A stretch of DNA of 64,000 nt from Saprospiraceae bacterium (GTDB lineage: Bacteria > Bacteroidota > Bacteroidia > Chitinophagales > Saprospiraceae), in assembly GCA_016715405.1 (NCBI GenBank), contig JADKAE010000023.1:34809-98808 (forward strand), read 5' to 3'. Positions within the stretch are counted from its first letter, which is position 1; the number at the start of each line of letters is the position of its first letter. This document shows, piece after piece, positions 58,809 to 64,000 of this stretch. Under the pieces are notes generated by a model, which saw only the letters and a program-made list of their open reading frames with translations, did not search any database and was not told the origin of the DNA. Made by a program: the position numbers and the translations under genes.

Positions 58809-61800
58809 TTACGCATAGCCTTCCAATAAATCCTTGATATTAAATTCTTCGTAGGTATCCTGGGCAATATAAGTTTCGACGCCTTTGTTCTCCAATGCCA
58901 GCAGGTAATTGTAATCGACGTAAATATCCTTATCCGGATATAGTGGGATAATCTCCCTGGCTTCGATGCGGCTGATGGTACTGTGGATGTGATCGAAATG
59001 GCCGCGTATTTTTGATAAAAACTCTCTTCTTTGTGTTTTTCTGACCTTCAATAAAAATAAAAACGCGTTTGTCAATCTTATCGGAAATAATCAGCGCTTT
59101 GTTTTCCTTTCTTTCAATATGACACCGCTCCTCCACAGAATTTGACCATACTTGTTTTTTTCGCGATAAACATACTGGTGCATTCTCACGATAAAGCGCG
59201 ACATAATACTATCTGGTAAAAAATTATAATGGTATCTGAAACTCAGGCACTTTTCAAAGTTGAAGATAAATGCAGGTTGCTCTACGGGAAGTAATTCAGG
59301 GATTAAAAAGCGATTATGTGCCTCATCGAGGTAATAAGCCAATTCAAATTTATGCATTAAATCAACAATAAGCGCATGTTTTTCAACGGGATATTTGACT
59401 CTATCTAAAATCGAACTAATTTCTTCCAGGGATAGGATGCCCTTATTTTCGCGTAATTCGGGGTGGTTAATTATTTTATACACAGCATTAGTAACCCACT
59501 GGGGCGATAATATATTTGTATATTTCAAACGGGGATCGTCCTGAAAATTCAATACAATTCCCAAATCGTGTAAAAACCGGATTAATAGTTTTTGATTTTC
59601 TTTATCCAATTGCTCTTGTTCGCACATTTTCTCATATTCCCCATATTCGCAATAATCGCGATTTAATTCCTCCAGACGTGTTTTGATATTAAACCAGCTT
59701 TGATACCAGTCGATTTTAAGGTGTTCGAGTTGGCTGACCTCTTTTTGTATTAATTCATTGAGTTTCACAAGTCCTTCTCCGGTTTTACAGGATACATCAA
59801 CAAAAGCTATAATATTCTTATATTTTTCCGTTAGTCCGCGTCTATTAATTTCTCTATATCCTGTATCAATTTTGTTCATAACCACAATGATGGGTGAATC
59901 GCCCCCAAAACTCTGGATCAGTTTAAGCCAATAATCAATACGCCCGTGCTCATCTTCCTGTCGGGCATCCCATACCAGGAGGTATATACTGCGTTGAGTA
60001 AGAAAAAATTGATGGGTAGAATGCAGGATCTCTTGTCCGCCAAAATCCCATATATTGAGATAAATAGGTTCCTTATTGACCATTATCTCCCATTTTCGAA
60101 TATCGATACCTTCGGTTTTTAACTCATTATCGTCATAATTATTATACACAAGCCGTTTAACTAAAGAAGTCTTGCCAACTCCACCCTGCCCTACGATAAG
60201 CATTTTTGCTTCTTTCAGATTTTTTTTGACCTGTGGCCTGTCTTGATTTTTCAGAAAATAATTAACAATATCAATGGCGTCTTTAGACGCAATCTCAGGA
60301 GGAATATTATCTATATAAAGTTTTTTTAATCTTTTTAATTTATTCATTTCAGATGGCAGCGACCGGATGGGATTATTACTCAAATCCAGTTCTACCAGCG
60401 CATCTAATTCGCCAATTTCCTTTGGCAAAGCAGTTAGCTCTGCATTTGACAAATCAAGCCGGGTATAGCGATTGTTTTTTGCCGAATTGATTATATTAAA
60501 TACTTTATTGGTAATAAAAGAAGGAAAACTATCATGGAGCGCAAAAGTCACTCTGTCTTGATCGGGTTGCAAATCCAAAATACGGACTTCTAACTTGTCT
60601 CCGATTTCAAAAAATTTATGTAGCGTTTTCCAATAATCGCGGCCATTGATCAGCACAGCGCTTTTATGCAATAAACCTTCTTTATAATCGCCATCTTTCA
60701 CTATCCGTACAAAAACCCCATAATTATAAATTAATTTAATTTGCCCCAGCAGCACTTCTCCAGGTTTGAAATTCGAATATTCAATTTCATTTTTCCCGCT
60801 ATTTAGTATACTATCTTTTATCGCAATTTTTATTTTTTCCGCATCATTAACCGGCATATTAATAGAACATGGGTTGCCACTGATAATAATATCTGAAAGT
60901 AAGTCGAGGTTAACTAATGAAGCTGGTAATTTGCCCAACTTGTTATTGGCCAGATGTAGTGTAACCAATTGTTCCAGCATACCCATTTCCTCGGGTAATT
61001 TACTCAGGTGGTTATTTTGCAAATACAGCCGTTTAAGCTTGGGCAATCTGCAAATTTCTCCAGGCAGGCTAGTCAGCTTATTATTATTAAGATAAAGCAC
61101 CTCCAGATTTGTACATTTGCCGATTAACCGGCTTAACGATTCTAGTCCTATTTTCGATAAATCCAGAATATGGGAATTATTTTTTATAGCCTGGTTAATC
61201 ATATTATCAGCCAAATTTTTGGCAGTCGTTCGCATATTAACATCTTCGTCATTGCCAGGCATCGCAAATGATAATCGTCGCTTACCGTCTATTTCTGTTT
61301 TATAAAAAACCAATACTTCCACTTGATCTCCGATAAACATATCTTCCAGCTCTGCCAATTTATTTTTCGAAATATTATTTTTATGCAAAAGTCCTTCCAA
61401 GCCTTTGTAGGAAAGAAATAAACCAAATTCGGGTTTATCTACTATGACAGCGGAAACAGCTTGTCCAATTTTCAATTCTTCAAAAATTACATCCAGATCA
61501 TTTTTTTTAGTTCTAAATTTCCTGGCCAGTTCAACCAGAATTGAATCCAGGCCTTTATTAATAATTGATTGGGCAGGATATTCCAGTGGATTTTGATCAA
61601 TCTTCAAGTCCTGAAGAGACAACAATTCACTCAATTCACAAGGTAGTTCAGTAAGCTGGTTATGCGATAAATCCAGTTCGACCAGCGCAGTAAGTTTGCT
61701 AATATAAGGAGGTAACTCTTTTAACAGGTTGTGACTCAGGTTTAATTTTTTGAGCTCGTGCAAATGCGATATTTCACGCGGTAGAAATTCGATAGCCTTA

Positions 61801-62231
61801 TTTGACAGATCCAGTTCTTCGAGTTTGTATTCATCTGCGCGTTTAATAATATCTGCCAAATGGTAATCGTCGAGTATACGAGCTGAAGATAATACCCTGT
61901 CTATCTCTTTTTGGGCCTGTATTTTTGCTGAAGCCTCTACTTCTTTTATTTTAATTTGGGCCTCTTGCTGAATACTATAAAGTAAGCCTTGCGCAAAGTC
62001 CACAACCCTGTTGCGCTCGAGAACTGAGTCTTCTTTTGTTTTAGTGCCTTTGATAGCTTCTGATTCATTCTGACTATGCCTGGCCGACAAGGCAATTGCT
62101 TCTCGTTCTCTGTCTTCAAGGCTAAACTCGGAGGCAAAATCGCATAATATATCCAGCGCTTGCTTGATATCCCCTTCTTGAAGAAGATTCTTTATCTGAT
62201 TAATCTTTTCGTTTATATATGCCGAGGTCAT
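58809..62231 (-). CDS. ROCO-family GTPase with effector-associated-like, LRR and two S1 domains (two frameshifts near 3' end)
   Basis: About 1140 residues after repair. From ATG 62231: residues 1-90 form a helical domain like an effector-associated domain (EAD11 type), with QIKNLLQEGDIKQALDIL and ALSARHSQNESEAI, then LERNRVVDFAQGLL. LRR block 1 spans ~130-215, S1-like domain 1 ~253-325 (EFGLFLSYKGLEGLLHKNNI), LRR block 2 ~335-455, S1-like domain 2 ~488-567 (YNYGVFVRIVKDGDYKEGLL), LRR block 3 ~570-645. The Roc GTPase (~673-830) has GQGGVGKTSL, WDFGGQE, NKID and SCKTGEG. COR follows to the end (YVDYNYLLALENKGVETYIA). Frame changes near 59115 and 59045 are each about one base. The gene is AT-rich against metH. 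A TAAATTTG box at 62297-62304 (minus) may be a promoter. Function unknown; see findings. Confidence 0.88.
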
Positions 62232-62282
62232 AAAAATATAAGATTTAGAGATGAACAAACTGGGTGTCCTAATCAAGCATGA

Positions 62283-62843
62283 CTAAAAATGCCATCCAAA
62301 TTTAAGCGAAGCTTCGGGGTAAACTGCTGGTACGCGATACACAGCTACTCCACAAACCGATAAATCATTTTCGTCGTACCCGGAAATGCGAAAATGCAAT
62401 CCGGCCCAGGGACTCAGGTAAAAATTGCGGTAAAATTTCCAGTTATAACCCAGGCTGCCGTTGAGCATCGTTCTATTGAAGTGCGTAGTGCAACTGAGAT
62501 TTTCTTCGCTTTGAATAGATTGTCGCCACTGCACGATACCGCCGCCAATCCACCAGCCCGTCCACTCTTTGCGCAGAAAATAGTCGGCCACCAGCGCATA
62601 AGCGGTGACCCGGTTATTCGTAAATCCTTTGCTAATCGACCAGTCGGGTTTGTATACGCGCGCAACCAGGGCACGGGCGCGCAGGTGCGAAGATCCGGCC
62701 CAGACGGCCCCGAAATAACCGCCGGTAGCGTAAGGCAATACGTCGAGTTCGATGCCGGCAGTCCAACGGCGCTTAGTCGGCATGTCCTGGGCCGCAGCCA
62801 TGATTTGAACCAGCAACAGCAGGCTGATGAGTAGCGATTTCAT
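62283..62843 (-). CDS. Outer-membrane protein, small barrel type
   Basis: From ATG 62843 a 186-residue protein: signal peptide KSLLISLLLLVQIMAAAQ, then strand-rich sequence with aromatic ends (VLPYATGGYFGAVWAGSSHLRARALV, AYALVADYFLRKEWTGWWIGG, WKFYRNFYLSPWAGLHFRIS) and a last strand PEASLKFGWHF ending in Phe, as in outer-membrane barrels. An upstream in-frame start would add a non-signal extension and is not used. It is divergent from rimM and ends 51 nt before the ROCO start. Family not named. Confidence 0.8.
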   Translation of the reverse strand: MKSLLISLLLLVQIMAAAQDMPTKRRWTAGIELDVLPYATGGYFGAVWAGSSHLRARALVARVYKPDWSISKGFTNNRVTAYALVADYFLRKEWTGWWIGGGIVQWRQSIQSEENLSCTTHFNRTMLNGSLGYNWKFYRNFYLSPWAGLHFRISGYDENDLSVCGVAVYRVPAVYPEASLKFGWHF

Positions 62844-62972
62844 GATCTTGTGTTTATCGATTCCAACCCCACATCCAAAGCTAAACAAAACCGGAATTGC
62901 GGGTAGTACTTGTCGGAAAAGAAGCTTGTTTTCGCTTAATTTTTGGAAATTTGTCGCACGAACAAAACAAGC

Positions 62973-63500
62973 ATGCAAAACGAAGATTTTATCCCCATCG
63001 GGTTTGTGCGGAAAGTCCACGGCGTATACGGAGAGATGCGGCTACAGGTGCGCGAGGTCTTTATTGACGATGTACTGAAGGCGCGTTTGTTGTTTATCAA
63101 CCGCCTGGGCAAACCCTCGCCTTATTTTGTAGAATCTATCCGCGATGCGGGGAATATTCTTGTGAAGTTTGAAGGCGTGAATACGCCCGAGGCTGCCAAG
63201 CAGCTCAACGGCAGCGAGTTATTGATGCGACGTACCGATATTGTACACCCCGACCAGGGAGCCGAAGTCGAGACTCCCCTACCCTATGCCGCCCTGCAGG
63301 GCTACACCATTATCGACACCGAAAAAGGGCCCATCGGTGTTATCGACGAAGTTATTGATATGCCGCAGCAAGCCCTGGCAGCGGTGATGTATGAGGACCG
63401 CGAGGTGTTGATCCCGCTCAATGAGCATTTTATCCAGGCGATTGACCACGCCGGGCGCCGGCTTACGATGGAGTTGCCGGAGGGGCTGCTGGAGCTGTGA
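62973..63500 (+). CDS. rimM: Ribosome maturation factor RimM
   Basis: A 175-residue protein that helps 30S assembly near the 3' head of 16S rRNA. The N-terminal beta-barrel domain starts at FIPIGFVRKVHGVYGEM, the RimM signature (GxVxKxHGxxG). The C-terminal PRC-barrel domain covers YAALQGYTIIDTEKGPIGVIDEVI to VLIPLNEHFIQAID. ATG 62973 gives the expected length; earlier ATGs add residues not in the family. Frame intact. It is followed by a hairpin repeat. Confidence 0.94.
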   Translation: MQNEDFIPIGFVRKVHGVYGEMRLQVREVFIDDVLKARLLFINRLGKPSPYFVESIRDAGNILVKFEGVNTPEAAKQLNGSELLMRRTDIVHPDQGAEVETPLPYAALQGYTIIDTEKGPIGVIDEVIDMPQQALAAVMYEDREVLIPLNEHFIQAIDHAGRRLTMELPEGLLEL

Positions 63501-63502
63501 AA

Positions 63503-63600
63503 TGATTTTTTTTACCGCAGAGTTAAACGGAGTTGAAAAGAGTTTCGCAGAGTTTTTTTTACTCGGCGAAACTCTGCGTAACTCTGCGGTTAAAAAAAAA
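63503..63600. repeat. Intergenic inverted repeat, CCGCAGAGTTAA family, copy 2
   Basis: Left arm ACCGCAGAGTTAAACGGAG then GAGTTTCGCAGAG, loop T8, right arm CTCGGCGAAACTCTGCG then AACTCTGCGGTTAA. Same family as 23.16 kb. It lies between convergent genes. Confidence 0.9.
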
Positions 63601-64000
63601 TCACTGCGTCTGTGTCGTATCCGGATAATAATGATACCCCAGGTACGCAATCTTCCACTGGCCATCCACCTTCTCCATAATTCTGGTTTCCAGTGATTTG
63701 CCCAAGAATTTTTTGGTATCTTTTTCGTAAGAAATTTGCTCAAACGTATACCAGGCCATCTCGGGCGAGATGCTGAAATTTTCGTTGAGCCGCTCCTCGG
63801 TAGAGCCTTTCCAGATCGTTTCGTCCTTTTCAAACTGCGCTTTTTTCTCTGCTTTCAGCGACTCGAAGCCGATGTTGGCAACTACTTTTTCCGGAAAACC
63901 GTCCCAATACCCGAATTTTCGAAATTTGGGCGAGTTGAGGTAGGTGCTCTGCCAGGCTTCGAAATCCTGTTGGTAATACGACTCCGTCTCTTTGGCGATC
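63601..64000 (-). CDS. SnoaL/NTF2-like protein (partial, runs off window end)
   Basis: Reading on the minus strand from the window edge gives 133 residues to a TGA at 63601-63603. The sequence IAKETESYYQQDFEAWQSTY is a typical SnoaL-like/NTF2 cone-fold start helix, and SLETRIMEKVDGQWKIAYLGYHYY is the typical end strand. The N-terminus, and any signal peptide, lies outside the window. Such domains bind small molecules or act as isomerases; this one cannot be placed further. Confidence 0.7.
   Translation of the reverse strand, partial: IAKETESYYQQDFEAWQSTYLNSPKFRKFGYWDGFPEKVVANIGFESLKAEKKAQFEKDETIWKGSTEERLNENFSISPEMAWYTFEQISYEKDTKKFLGKSLETRIMEKVDGQWKIAYLGYHYYPDTTQTQ

Overview
The window reads as a chromosomal piece of a Bacteroidota bacterium, probably a Saprospiria-like lineage (phylum confident, class inferred). 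Supporting signs are a SusC/SusD pair, secreted proteins with type IX secretion (T9SS) C-terminal sorting domains, an SprB-type repeat, menaquinone synthesis by the futalosine route (mqnE, mqnA), DUF3667 and DUF819 membrane proteins, and a promoter of the Bacteroidota type (TAnnTTTG) before ahcY. Most genes are GC-rich, but two stretches (about 10.98-14.5 kb and 58.8-62.3 kb) are clearly more AT-rich and look acquired.

Layout. 1-7 kb: a secreted thioredoxin/SprB protein, an ABC exporter (ATPase plus permease), an M24 aminopeptidase, a T9SS cargo protein and an isoprenylcysteine-methyltransferase-like protein. 7-11 kb: ahcY, yidD and an M28 peptidase. 11-14.5 kb: AT-rich accessory genes (S41 peptidase, unknown, GNAT, broken zinc-type alcohol dehydrogenase). 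14.8-20.3 kb: a secreted unknown, a CoA-transferase, a hemerythrin and a glycosyltransferase. 20.4-23.2 kb: mqnE, a histidine phosphatase and mqnA in tandem. 23.3-27.5 kb: msrA lipoprotein, a SulP transporter, a lipoprotein and an OmpA-family lipoprotein. 27.7-33.5 kb: two large secreted proteins. 33.6-40 kb: outer-membrane protein, rlmI, a divergent Clp-like double AAA+ ATPase, DUF819 and a secreted nuclease. 40-43 kb: a giant coiled-coil protein. 43.4-47.7 kb: a secG-linked protein, secG, groES-groEL and DUF3667. 48.1-48.5 kb: tRNA-Leu, tRNA-Gly and a broken tRNA-Gly. 48.7-55 kb: susD, susC and a SIMPL protein. 55-64 kb: metH, a ROCO GTPase, an outer-membrane protein, rimM and a partial SnoaL-like gene.

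The most interesting locus is the ROCO gene (58.8-62.2 kb, minus strand). Its order is an N-terminal effector-associated-like helical domain, then LRR, S1, LRR, S1, LRR, Roc GTPase and COR. Combining RNA-binding S1 folds with an immune-type adaptor and a ROCO switch suggests an NLR-like sensor, possibly of RNA in a conflict (anti-phage) system. That function is inference.

Two features run through the whole window. First, many gaps between genes carry short-period (7-8 or 13 nt) tandem arrays followed by their imperfect reverse complement, in several word families that recur tens of kb apart. Second, more than twenty one-base frameshifts interrupt otherwise well-conserved genes, very often at A/T runs that look one base short. 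This pattern is better explained by consensus errors than by gene decay, so most frameshifted genes below are described as single genes. metH and ahcY together serve the methyl cycle; groES/groEL, secG/yidD and rimM/rlmI are ordinary housekeeping functions.
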